Shown here: one piece after another, positions 13,241 to 23,794 of the stretch
Layout: every line of letters starts with the position of its first letter
Position numbering within the stretch: position 1 is the first letter of the stretch
The notes under the pieces: model-generated
Databases searched by the model: none
The model's input: only the letters and a program-made list of their open reading frames with translations
Told to the model about the DNA's origin: nothing
Program-made: the position numbers and the translations under genes
From: Polytrichum commune
Taxonomy: Eukaryota; Streptophyta; Polytrichopsida; Polytrichales; Polytrichaceae
Length of the DNA stretch: 64,000 bases
Assembly: GCA_950295325.1 (NCBI GenBank)
Contig: OX485809.1
Span: forward strand, 23,622,001 to 23,686,000
Reading direction: 5' to 3'

Positions 13241-14592
13241 TAATTAATTCAACAAAACAAGACCATTTCGACATGGGCAGTTCATTATCACATGTTGGTT
13301 GTTTAGCTCAGCCAAAACTATAGGAACAAAACTATAGGTAGTGCTCTTGTGGACACTTCCATTTTCACAAACATTTGTGGCTGTTTGGGCCAATTCAGGA
13401 ATCATCTCATCCAAGTAGCACTTGCATATCATGTAGATGGTCAAATCACGTTTCCTAAACAAGATTCAAAAACAAAGGTTATACTGTAGGTAGGAGGTCA
13501 AAGTGAATACCCTCTTTTTAAGTGACCACACAGACACTCCCATTTGTGTATAATACTGAACCTAGATTTGATGCCAACATTTTGAGCAGAGTCCAAATCT
13601 CATTGTTCTGCGTGTCATTCTTGTGTCCATTTCTACCTATAGACCTTTCCATATAGCACTCACAAACATAGGTCTCAAATCAAGAGTAGTGACCACATAA
13701 GGCCCACATACGTTATAGTGTGATGTCAAGAATTTTAGAATCTCTTCTTGATTGTCATTATAAACAGCAGATATCGACAAGCATCCAAAATCTATAACAA
13801 AGGATATAAGAAAATTGGGAACCTTGCTGTAAATAACTGAAGCTAGCAAATTGCAATCTTCATTGTAGGATCAAGCATGACCACTGTTTTCTTCATTGTT
13901 AAAATTCCGTTGAGAAAACTCTGTAGTTCGGACTGCACCATTGGTTTAATCTCCTCCAGTCTATGAAGATCAAGTCCAACTTCCATCTGATGTGCAAAGC
14001 AACACAATGAACAGAATCCTAAACTAATGGCAACCCTCATGCAACACACACATATTCACAAGAAACCACATCAACACTGCCATTCTCACCCCATGCATTC
14101 AATAGCATGACATACGTGCACACAGTAGTTATATCTCCAACACACTCGAAGAATGTCCGTTCAGAAAACACTTCATAATATGTCCAACCTATACACAATA
14201 ATGATCTCGTACAACCTCAAACCTATGAACTTTCCCGTCTGTTGATACTGATGGGAGTACCTACATCTAGTATGTACTCGGATGCATTTTGCATGAAGAA
14301 ATAGTGCGTCGGCACTATCTCTCAAAACTTTGTCGAAGATAACACTATGCAATTACAATGTACAGTGCCAAAATTCGATTGCATCTTGTGACCAAATCCT
14401 ACCAACCTTGAAATCCAAATCCCCAAGTATTTCTTCCACGTCCTGTTCCTCTGGAAGTGTGCTCGCCATGGTTCCATGGCTGCCACTGATGTTACTTCTG
14501 CTATTTCTTCTCGATGCTAACATCCCCTTGCTGCTTTCAAATTTCACATTTGATCTTGTGGATTTCTTAACTGCTTTGTATACGTGATGCAA
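13240..14592 (-). pseudogene. Unrecognised multi-exon gene or gene remnant
   Basis: Four minus-strand segments look coding but belong to no family I can name. (1) 14592 to about 14410 starts MHHVYKAVKKSTRSN, contains LPEEQDVEEILGDLDFK and meets a plausible donor AAG/GTTGGT. (2) 13986 to about 13853 follows a good acceptor (TTTGCACATCAG), with MEVGLDLHRLEEIKPMVQ and later VVMLDPTMKIA. (3) About 13845-13705 has CLSISAVYNDNQEEILKF and then a donor AAC/GTATGTGG. (4) About 13455-13320 follows the acceptor TTGTTTAG, with CYLDEMIPELAQTATNVC. Segments 2 and 3 lie side by side in different frames with a stop between and no usable intron, which suggests a frameshift and hence a pseudogene. Its first ATG lies only about 105 bases past the stop of the EF-hand gene on the same strand. 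Confidence 0.35.
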
Positions 14593-14696
14593 TTTGACAT
14601 TGCTAAGTTGTTGGAGCGAAAATTAGCATGCGCATGCCCTTTCTCAGTAAACCCTAACAGAGAGAAGCATCCTGCCGAGATGGCCAATTCTACTGA

Positions 14697-15428
14697 TCAT
14701 GCAGCAATAAAGGGGACGACCAGAAGCATGAAATCCGTGTAATTGAACGTGGCATTACCAGACAGATGCTTATCCTGGTCTCTGAATTTTTCTGTCAAGC
14801 CTTTCACCACAAAACCGCACTCGACGAAGTTATCATATCCAATGATCCGACTGCCGCCCGTCATGTCATATTTGCCAACAAGCATCTGCAGAACTTGAGG
14901 AGGAATGGCAAAGTTGAAGCTCCGCAGAGCAGAATCTAGCTCATACATATCAATTGTACCACTTCCATCTCTATCATACTCGCTGAACTTGGCGTTCCAC
15001 ACTTTAATTTCTTTCCACAGCTTTGCAAACCCTACGGGTCCGATCCTAGAGGTATCGCTCCTGTTGTCGGCAAACAGGTGGAGCATGAGGCGCACAGTGC
15101 GATCGGTAAAGGGATACCGGCCTAGAGATAGTACCTCCCGCAACTCCCTTGCGTCAATCGTACCACTCCTATTGTGGTCGGCCCGCTGGAACACCTGGAC
15201 GATCTCCGGGTCTGTGCCAGGCGGGAACATCGATACTGGTGGATACTGTGGCTGTGGCGGATACTGTGGCTGTTGATTCCACGCCTGCAATCCTTGCGGC
15301 TGCTGACCATATCCATAACCTCCCGCCGGTGGTTGCCCGTAAGATCCTGCTGGCGGCTGTCCGTAGCCTCCCTGCTGAAACGGCGGAACTGATGGCTTAC
15401 CTCCAACTCCGTATTGATGCGACGCCAT
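14697..15428 (-). CDS. Penta-EF-hand calcium-binding protein (CML48/49/50-like), single exon
   Basis: The 243-residue protein has a Gly/Pro/Tyr/Gln-rich N-terminus (about residues 1-70, with GGYGQPPAGSYGQPPAGGYG) followed by five EF-hand segments, the layout of the ALG-2/sorcin/plant CML48-50 penta-EF-hand family. EF1 (D84 to E95, DHNRSGTIDARE) and EF3 (D152 to E163, DRDGSGTIDMYE) have canonical calcium loops. EF2 (near 121-132), EF4 (near 188-199) and EF5 (near 218-229) are degenerate; EF5 normally serves in dimerisation. Such proteins bind calcium and attach to membranes or partner proteins; the plant targets are poorly known. The frame is intact and uninterrupted. The plant relatives I know carry several introns, so this copy may be a retrogene, or its lineage may have lost introns. 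Confidence 0.92.
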   Translation of the reverse strand: MASHQYGVGGKPSVPPFQQGGYGQPPAGSYGQPPAGGYGYGQQPQGLQAWNQQPQYPPQPQYPPVSMFPPGTDPEIVQVFQRADHNRSGTIDARELREVLSLGRYPFTDRTVRLMLHLFADNRSDTSRIGPVGFAKLWKEIKVWNAKFSEYDRDGSGTIDMYELDSALRSFNFAIPPQVLQMLVGKYDMTGGSRIIGYDNFVECGFVVKGLTEKFRDQDKHLSGNATFNYTDFMLLVVPFIAA

Positions 15429-15504
15429 CTTTGAAATTCACCTAAACAAAACCTAATACAGCAACAATATCAGCAAAATCCGCAGAGAAGAAACCTCCAA
15501 GCAA

Positions 15505-15920
15505 CGCAGACAATCCACCATTGCATAGACAAACGTAGAGACACCTCAAACCACCGCAATCATTCACTCGCAAAGCAAAGCTTCTCCAGCACTTTCCACA
15601 ATATTCTTTGTGAACCAAAACCGAGCAAATCTGCAAGCTCCCGAAGAATTTGATACCATAACTACAAGCAAAATGATACAACGTAGACAATCTAGACAAA
15701 CCTCACCAAATACACAAACCACGGCATTCCTTCAACTCCCAAAGCAGAGCTCCTCCAGAGCTTTGCACATTAGCCTATGTAAACCAAACCCAAGCAAATC
15801 CACAAGCTCGCCGAATAATCAATACCGTAACTACAAGCAGGTTGACACAAACGAATGCAACACTCGACGTCACAGTTCTTACGAACCTCGCCAATACCCA
15901 ACCACAACGAATTTTCAATT
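15505..15920. repeat. Two and a half degenerate ~168-bp tandem repeats upstream of the EF-hand gene
   Basis: Matching blocks recur at a spacing of about 168 bp. The first pair is CTTCTCCAGCACTTTCCACA (15581) with CTCCTCCAGAGCTTTGCACA (15749). The second pair is AGCAAATCTGCAAGCTCCCG with AGCAAATCCACAAGCTCGCC, each followed by ACC(A/G)TAACTACAAGCA. A third, partial copy begins near 15845 (ACGAACCTCGCCAATACCCA). The array starts about 75 bp upstream of the start codon, so it occupies the leader or promoter of the gene. Confidence 0.75.
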
Positions 15921-16425
15921 TCGGTAGGGAAGAAGCAAGAAACCTGAATCACCAATGCCGAAATGCCACTAACCTGCACTCCCAAAACAGCTCCTCTCTG
16001 CCTCTTAATAGTGCCAACCGAATCCAACTCTCCACACAAGATACTTACAATCAGTGAATCCGAACGCTTGCCTCAAGTTCGATGTTCAACAGTCTTAAAA
16101 GACGCACAAAATGCGAGAGACTACGGAGGTACACCTAAAAATATACCACTGTACCTTAAATTGTACGCAGTTAAGCACCGGTGAGTTACGCGCTTGGAAC
16201 TTCCGAGCAAAGACTTGAACAGATCGAGACGAGTGAGAATTCTCGGCGTCTGCAGCGATGCTTCCAGCGACCTTCCGTGTCGACTCCGAGTGTCCAACTT
16301 ACGTATAGTTGGTTGGTGGCTACCCTAGTTACCATTCCAATCGTTACACACGTGGCAGCCTACGTGGCAGGTAGGTGTTACTACCACCGCAAGCTACACT
16401 AAAAATAGGCCTATTAAGTTAGTGC

Positions 16426-16598
16426 TTAACGTGGGCCACGCTAATTTTCTAGTCAAGGTGGAATTGACGTGGCTCCAAGACCTTGGCTCTTCTTCTAAGT
16501 TTTCATGAAGACTTCTGACCAACACGTGTAGATATTAGTTTCAGGACAAAGGTAGCACAAAATAAAATAATCATCCACAATAAGTTTTTAGGAAAAAG
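16426..16598 (+). repeat. Dispersed repeat, copy B (pairs with 9636-9798)
   Basis: This is the second copy of the old dispersed repeat. It begins at AACGTGGGCCACGCTAATTT and continues through CTAGTCAAGGTGGAATTGAC to the AAAATAAAATAATCATCCAC block. No flanking duplication could be recognised. Confidence 0.65.
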
Positions 16599-16599
16599 G

Positions 16600-18084
16600 G
16601 ATTATTTGTCCGTTTTTAGCGTGGGTTGAAAATGAATGAGAATTGGTGAGGGCTCCAGAGAAATATTGTGGCCCATAATGATAAGACTAATTAGTGTAGT
16701 TGACTTACATGTGAGCCCATTTGTGAATTTGGAGCAAATGAATTTTCTTTAGCAAGGAATTGAAGAACAAGAAGCTAGGTTAATTTAATCAAGCTCATGT
16801 ACGTGGCCCTATTCGTGTTTGTAGCTTTGGCAACTATAAATGTGTAAGGATGTTCCCTTTCTATTCAAGCTTCATGAACAAACTTTTGCAAATCAAAGTC
16901 TTAGATAACATGCATGACTAGCAAGGTTATTCACTTGGCAAGTTGGCAAGCTCTTCTCTTGTAGACACCTCATTGTTGCCTATCTTCATATACTATACAC
17001 AAAATATTTTCCATGTATACCAAGATTCAACATAAAGCCCTTGCAAAGGGAACCTCATGAAGTATAAGCTCTCTAAGAGAGTCATCTATAAAGGGCCCCC
17101 ACTATGTACACCAATTGATGATGTTATGTAGTGGGCACCTTCAATTTGTTTGGGTTTCTCAACATCTAGGTATTCTCATTCAATTGAATGAGGTGACAAA
17201 CTTTCATCACATGAAAATGAGGTCTAAGGTATGTTGTCTTTTTCTTCTTCTTTTTGGCACAAATCGAAAAATCGATTGCAAGAAAGGAACCAAAAACAAC
17301 CACCTCAAGAGAACCAACGCAACCCGAGGGGAAATCAAGAAGTCTAAGGTATGTTGTCATGTTACCAAGGGGGTGCCCCTTCATTGAGCTCTAGGGAACA
17401 AGTTCAAAAATAAAGGTTCCTAAAGTTCCCAAACTAATGAAGGGAGTGGAGGTGTTGGAGTTAGGTGGAGCCCATCTCCATGAAGGAGATTTAAAAGCAC
17501 TTACATGAGAGTGGCAAGTACCAAAAACAAATAACAAAATCACTCTAAGCTTGGCTATAGGATTACTTAAAGTATGTATAGGCAAGAATTTAATCATTCG
17601 AGAAGTTTAGGCTAGAACTAATGGTTGTGTGAAGAAGACTATAATGTGTTAGTCATAGCTCTTTTGCTTTATTAAGAGAATTTTTGGAAATACTTTGGTA
17701 TATTACCATAATGAAACTACCTTTTATTTTATGTATTTGGATAGATTTTATATTGGCTTCATTGGGAGGCTTGTGTAGTTTTCTACACCGTGTGACTTTC
17801 TAAAGATTGCATAAGAATTGTGTGTGTGTGAAAATGGGAATTACATAAACTTGGTGTAAAAGGATTAGAATCTTTGCATGTTGATATCAAAAACTAAACC
17901 CTTTCCACTTGGCAAACCAAAGCCTTTCCACTTGGCTATACTCCAAAAATTGTACCTATGGCCTTTGTTTGTAAAGCTTACAAAGTGCTACACACCTAGA
18001 ACAAAAACAAAAATCACTTCCCATTGTGCCAATGGCTTATAATGAAACCGCACAAGGGCATGTATGTCAAGTTATGTCATCCTA
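16600..18084. other. Intergenic, repeat-like
   Basis: AT-rich sequence with a short direct repeat, GTCTAAGGTATGTTGTC at about 17223 and 17343. No gene or paired transposon ends are supported. Confidence 0.35.
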
Positions 18085-18205
18085 CTCCCTCTATCCCAAA
18101 ATGATTGTCCTATACCCCCCCCCCGCGCCGGAGTTTATTGAATGAAACAATTTAGGGACATAAAACTCCGGCAGGGGTAGGACAATCATTTTGGGATGGA
18201 GGGAG
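18085..18205. mobile_element. Stowaway-like MITE (Tc1/mariner type), 121 bp
   Basis: The left end CTCCCTCTATCCCAAAATGA is matched in inverted orientation by TCATTTTGGGATGGAGGGAG at the right. Both ends are flanked by TA (18083-18084 and 18206-18207). The CTCCCTC start, CCCAAAAT core, TA duplication and small size are the signature of Stowaway elements, which are moved by Tc1/mariner transposases. The inverted repeat runs about 28 bp on each side, then a C-run and a short loop follow. High arm identity suggests a fairly young copy. Confidence 0.93.
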
Positions 18206-18207
18206 TA

Positions 18208-19606
18208 GGAGATACAATATTATTAAGTATTTAATCATTGATTTGTATCGCGAATGAAGGATCTATTTCTCTAAGCATGGGTAATATCCTTTTGCATACA
18301 TAGTTAATAGAGCACATAATAGCTTGTAATATGATTTATGAATTGAGCACACTTCTAATAAATAATAAAGAAATGTTGTTTTTTGGCCGACTAAGCATTG
18401 TGACTTCTCTTACAACCCCCAACAACAATTTGATCACAATTTGTGTTCAATTTGTTGTCAAATTTTGCTATAAAGTTGTCTATGAATTTGGGTCAAGGCT
18501 TTAACTATAAACCCTTAATAAACATATTCAAAACATCATGGGATCTACATTTGAAGATCAAGCAAACTAGTAAGACTTAATCTTGATATTGATCCAAAAG
18601 TTTAAAACAATGTTGGCTATTCAAGAGCATTCTTGCAACAATTTACCAGAGAAGATAGTAACTTGTTTTCGCAAACAATTTGTGACAAATTTCATTTTTC
18701 TAAATTGCCAAAAAAATACAGTCAAAACCAATTCAATAAAGCACGGTCTTATTGAAAGATGGGGATTAATATGGAATGAACGAATTTATAGAATGATGGA
18801 TGTTTTCCACGAATCATGAAGATATAGGAACTCTATATTGCATTTTTAGTGTCATTTCCAAAGTAATGGAAACATGCTTCTTAGTAATACTTTGTATGAA
18901 ATTAGCACAATCTGGAATTGAATTCTTGGTGAAAATCATCAACATTATAATGTGTTAATAACAACTCATGATAATTTAATGATTTTCTTCATTGTTATGC
19001 TTATGTTAATCAATGGATTTGGTAGATGATTCATTCTAATTCTTATAGGTGCACCCAATGTGACATGTCCACAATTAAATATCATGGTAAGCATAGTTTC
19101 AAGAACAATAAGATTCCTTCTTATTCCCTTGCTCTGATTGGTTGGCTAGGATGTCAAATCTTGAAGACATGCTGCATATGCAACATCCCCCAAAGCACTA
19201 TATTGGCTATTATAATGCACATGCCCCTCATCCCATGCACATTCATGGCTCAAACAAGACCATACAACCTTTGTATACTAGGTGCCCCGTTGACAACCAC
19301 CCACCACTCGCTCCCACAATCTCAAACACTATGCAATTCGTCAAATTCACTTACTACTACGATAGATTCCCAACCACTACTACTAGCGAAAATTCCAAGC
19401 AATGGACCATCACAACAACGACTCATGTAAGAGGGGCCATTCACAAATCTTCAATAAAACACTGAAAATCTCAAAATACCCCCAAAGTGAGATTTTTTTT
19501 AATGAAACACATACATAAAATAGCCATAAAATACTTAATTCTAAATAAAGAGACAACTAGATAACAAACAAACACCAATGGACCCACCATAGGAGGAGGT
19601 TGTTGC
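18208..19606. other. Intergenic, no gene supported
   Basis: AT-rich DNA. Short frames at 18583-18819 and 19026-19465 show no motif I recognise; the latter has a Pro/Thr/His-rich composition typical of chance translation. Confidence 0.35.
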
Positions 19607-19609
19607 TTA

Positions 19610-19999
19610 GAGCGTCCCCACCAGACCGGGCATGGGGCATCTTGGGTTCTTAGGTGGTGGTACCGGTATGAGCCCCACCAATGTCCGGTCCCCCATAATT
19701 TAGAACTGGCCCGGGTATAGTAAAGACCTTCCCCCGCCATAAATGGTTCATATAACGGCCCTCCTCCGGCCCACCAAGAGATTACTTTAATATCAGATAC
19801 TTCGATATCCTACTTTATCCCATGTCAGATAATAGGTGTCGTTGTCTTATTGATTGCTTCCTAACTATACCAGGGGTATGCTTAGGCTTTGGTAGGCTTT
19901 GACTCAAGATGAGTTGCCCCGCCCAAGATGGAGGGCTCCCCAAAGGTAAAGAATATTATATACTCTACTTGGTGTGTACCCGATCTGGTGGGGATGCTC
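19610..19999. mobile_element. Tourist-like MITE (PIF/Harbinger type), 390 bp
   Basis: The left end GAGCGTCCCCACCAGACCGG is matched inversely by the right end CCGATCTGGTGGGGATGCTC. TTA duplications flank it at 19607-19609 and 20000-20002. The GAGCATCYCCACCAG type of terminus with a TTA duplication is a familiar Tourist pattern in plants. Confidence 0.9.
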
Positions 20000-20350
20000 T
20001 TACAACAGGTCACCTCTAGAGCCCACCTTTTTGAAAAAAAGGAAGTAACCTTACCATGTAGCTTGGTAACATGACCAAGATAGGAAGACCATCCCATTCA
20101 CATTTGTTTACAAATAACACAAATGTTGCTTGTTCATTTCTTTTCTTTTCTGCCAAGGAGGATGAATATAAAATCAATAACAAATATACCCACCTATTTA
20201 AAAATGGAAATCTAATCTTGGGCCTTTGAGAAATGCTCCCAATTGAGGCCTTGAATATACTTAACAACATTCCCACCACAAAGACCATGGCTATCGATGG
20301 CATGGGCCATTGCCCGTGCAACTAGGGCAATGCTAAATTCCAATTTATAT

Positions 20351-20387
20351 ACATATACATACATACATACATACATACATACATACA
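20351..20387. repeat. (ACAT)n microsatellite
   Basis: About nine tandem ACAT units. The Tyr/Val- or Thr/His-repeat frames across it are artefacts. Confidence 0.9.
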
Positions 20388-20514
20388 ACGTTGGGCAATT
20401 TGACGTGAATTTGAGCATGTTGGCTCTACCCTACTCAAGAATCCTTTCAGTGCAGGGTGGATTTTACTGCCTACCTACCTAGCTAGTTTTTTCTGTCAAG
20501 TAGAGCGAAGATTT

Positions 20515-20580
20515 CACAGCGGGAATTGAACCGCCAACCACTGCATTTGAAAATGGATACCTCTCCACTATCACCCGGTT
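20515..20580 (-). repeat. Possible tRNA-related fragment
   Basis: On the minus strand a B-box-like GGTTCAATTCCC (20532-20521) lies about 35 bases after an A-box-like GATAGTGGAGAGG. A full cloverleaf with an aminoacyl stem does not form by eye, so this is at most a tRNA relic or SINE head. Confidence 0.25.
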
Positions 20581-21069
20581 TGAGTTTAGTTTTATCTTGG
20601 ATAAATTCCTGTCATGCAGGGGGTTTGGGCATTGATGTCAATTCACAGCCAGAAGAGGGCCAACAACAAGGCTGTCAATCTCAATTGATGGCCATTAGCT
20701 AGCAAATCTCTGGAGTCTGTTTCACCAAAATTGAAAACCATGTTCTAATCCGAGAAACCATGAGATTCTTAAACATGTAGCCTTGCACTTAGATTTAAGG
20801 GTCAATTTACCCTATTTCATGTGTCATGTGGGTTGGAGAATTGTTTGTCTTCGACAATATTGGAGGGAGGTTTATTTGTCTGTAATGAACATTGTGAGGC
20901 AAAGGTGCGAATTATCTCATAAACGAAATCCCAAGCACGCAGCTCAAGTTGCCATAGATGAATGCAGAAGGGTATGATTATCAAAAGGAGCTTCAAGATT
21001 ACTCCTCTCGACTTTAATATGTGGACATATTACCACAGTCAAAGTATGTATGTGTGATGGGTTGAATAA

Positions 21070-21453
21070 GGGCCGGTTCACACTATGGCCAAACTTCGAG
21101 AGGAGAAGCGTTTGGACCAATGAAAATGCAGAAATGTCCAAAGTCCGTCCTCTCGGCCTTCACACTAGAGGCCAAAGTCCAAAGGACGTCGCCTCCAAAA
21201 GAGCCTAGGTGGCAGCACTTTTAGGAAGTTATGGCGCCAAGAGTTCGGCCTCTCGAGCAAAGTTTGGGTCGAGCAAAATGCTTGACCCAAACTTCTGTCA
21301 GAGGCCGAACTTTTTTTTCATTAAAATATTCAAAATCTGACGGTGGATGGTTTTAATATACTTTTTTCAGCCCAAAGGCTTCTCCTCTCAACAGAGTTTG
21401 GTCCATAAAAGTGACACTTCTCCTCTCGACTTGGGCATAGTGTGAACCGGCCC
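21070..21453. mobile_element. Tourist-like MITE (PIF/Harbinger type), 384 bp, with internal hairpin
   Basis: The left end GGGCCGGTTCACACTATGGC and right end GCATAGTGTGAACCGGCCC are inverted repeats, and similarity continues through the GAGAGGAGAAG block. TAA duplications lie at 21067-21069 and 21454-21456. A central palindrome pairs AGTTCGGCCTCT and GTTTGGGTC near 21240-21265 with their complements near 21280-21312, so the element is foldback-like. It is a relative of the element at 23394-25872, sharing the GGGCCGSTTYACACTA terminus and a GGC(A/G)GCACTTTT block. Confidence 0.9.
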
Positions 21454-21456
21454 TAA

Positions 21457-23062
21457 GGTTATGTTTATTTAAGAATTGAATCGTGCGACTTCATTACGAC
21501 AAAGCATGTGAAATGAAGTTGTCGCTCCCTGGGTATAATTACTGACACTTGTTTTTTCCCTCCCTCCCTCCCTAGTTGAGTTGCATGTTTGATGTTGGTG
21601 CCATACAATAAATTTAACACGTGATGTGATGGTGCATGACTTAATATGAGTCTTCTCATAATGTTATTCAATCATGTAGGTCAATTTCACGATCCTAGAA
21701 TATGTCAATTATATTGTGTGGGGTTCTTGGAAAAATTAGGAGTATTCATTTACTATTCATACATTCAAGTTTAACTTATAAATTTGGGTGGAGTTATTCT
21801 TCCGACATTTTGCACATGAATTATTATTCATCCCATAAATATTCGCAAGAAACACTATTCATTCCACAATTATTACTCGTAGCAAAACTATCATTGAAAA
21901 TACTGACATCGTTCACAATATTCTTACTATTCAAACCTACACTATTCATTATTCACATTGTTGTCAATTTCTTCCTATTTTCTAAGTTTCTTCTCGTGGA
22001 GGTAAGATAGTGGAGGCCCGTGTCAAATCCTAAATATATAATGGGACACAACCATGCGACTGAATGATGTTAGGCTGGCACTAGGTTGGGCCATCCCATG
22101 GTTATATTTTTAGGGCCCACATGAATGAGAGTTCGCACACTTGCTTAATAATGTTGCGAGAATAAAGCCCGCTATGGCCTATTATGAAAAGCACCCATTC
22201 CCAACCAGTTCAGCAATTTAGCCTATGTGATTTAGATATGATCAAAGAAAAAAAAATCCCTTGTAGAGAGATAAAAATAAGAAGCAATTTGAATTTCCTC
22301 ATATATGTTTTTGGCAATAACCAATTTATCACGAATTTCCTAAGTGGATATTATCTTCAACATGTACTCGTGATATACGCTAACCTCTTTCCGATCGCCG
22401 ATTGGTTAAAATTTTGAGAACACTTGATTCTCATAATTGATAATTATGACAACTAAATATGCTTGCAATCCAGACCTAGTTATTGATGTACATGTTGACA
22501 TTTGGCTAAGTTGGATTTCAACCATGACATGTCATCAATGATTAGAGATTGGTATTGCGTTCCACGGTAATAAGTTGGCCTAAGCTTCGAGAATGGAGTG
22601 GTGGTTATGAATAAGCCACTTACCTTAATATTTAAGAGGGTCCTTGAAGCTAATATAACAAACACCCCTTCGACAAAGCCAACCTCTACAAATTCCTTAG
22701 CGGCTAGAAGGGAACTTGCATAGGCTCAAACCCCTTCTAATATTACAACTCTTGGATTCCAATGCATGCTAGTACTCAAGAATGGTTTCAAACCTTGTAG
22801 AAATACTCATCTTCTACATACGGGATGTGTTTTTCACACCCTTAGATGTAAACATGCTTGATTCTATTTATTCATTTTGAGCATACATGCTATGGTACAA
22901 AGAGACATGTGCCTCCCTCGGGGGTTGGTAGCTATCAACCATCTTGCTAGACTTTGGTAGCATGAGGTGTTGTTCATTAGTCATTGAATTGAAAATATAC
23001 AAATAAATGGTATCTAGAGAGTTGATTATGCAAACAAAGAAGTACTTCTAGGAAATGTGGTC
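21457..23062. other. Intergenic, no gene supported
   Basis: AT-rich. The 102-codon frame at 21702-22010 (+) is hydrophobic and low-complexity, without a motif. No paired termini were found. Confidence 0.35.
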
Positions 23063-23577
23063 TTAGGGCCACTTCACACACAAGACTGAGAGCCCTTGAC
23101 CAATACACGTCAAGCACTCTCATTGGTGGAAAAGGCGGAGCCGGTCCAAGTTCGCTTCACACTACGCTTGAGGGACCAACGGAGTATGTGAATGCAAGGT
23201 GGAAGTAAAGTCTACATGGAATCCTGCATTGTTTCAAATGGATAATGTTTCATGGTCACTTGGATCATTTTCAAAAACCACCTCTTGGAGGTATGTCTAA
23301 CACAAAACCGGGAGACCATGGCACTCTGAACGCCTTCGGCCTCGTAGAGTTCCCTCTTGGCAGAAGCCAATGTCCTAGGACCTCGGGGACTAAGGGCCGC
23401 TTTACACTACGGTGGAGAAGTCCACCGGTCATGAAAAAAAGGGCGTTTCTCAATTGTGATTGGTCGAAAATGCAACTCTTGACCGGTGGGTGTTTACACT
23501 AGGTGAAGAAAACAATGGTGGTGAACTTTTCTCATGGATGATAAAATGACATGGCTGCCTACATGGCGGCACTTTTT

Positions 23578-23623
23578 GGAGTTGGGCTTCTCCGGCCTCA
23601 AGAGGCCGGAGAAGCCCAACTCC
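23578..23623. repeat. Perfect 46-bp palindrome (22-bp arms, AA loop)
   Basis: The arm GGAGTTGGGCTTCTCCGGCC plus TC is followed by AA and then its exact reverse complement. It sits in the left subterminal part of the nested element and corresponds in place to the central hairpin of the 21070-21453 MITE. Confidence 0.95.
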
Positions 23624-23705
23624 ATAAAAATTTAATTTTCAAAAACAGATATGGATCGTAGATTTCATATTTGGTTTTTTTTTTAAAACCTACGGTGTTG
23701 GCAAG

Positions 23706-23708
<3 letters not shown>

Positions 23709-23791
<83 letters not shown>
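23709..23791. repeat. (CT)~41 microsatellite
   Basis: An almost pure 80-bp CT run inside the nested element. The Ser/Leu-repeat frame translated through it is not a gene. Confidence 0.97.

Positions 23792-23794
<3 letters not shown>

Noticed and set aside
14905-15445. Plus-strand and shifted frames over the EF-hand gene
   Set aside because: Antisense or off-frame shadows of the intact 243-codon gene.
20515-20580. Functional tRNA gene
   Set aside because: B box present, but no acceptor stem or full cloverleaf could be formed by eye.
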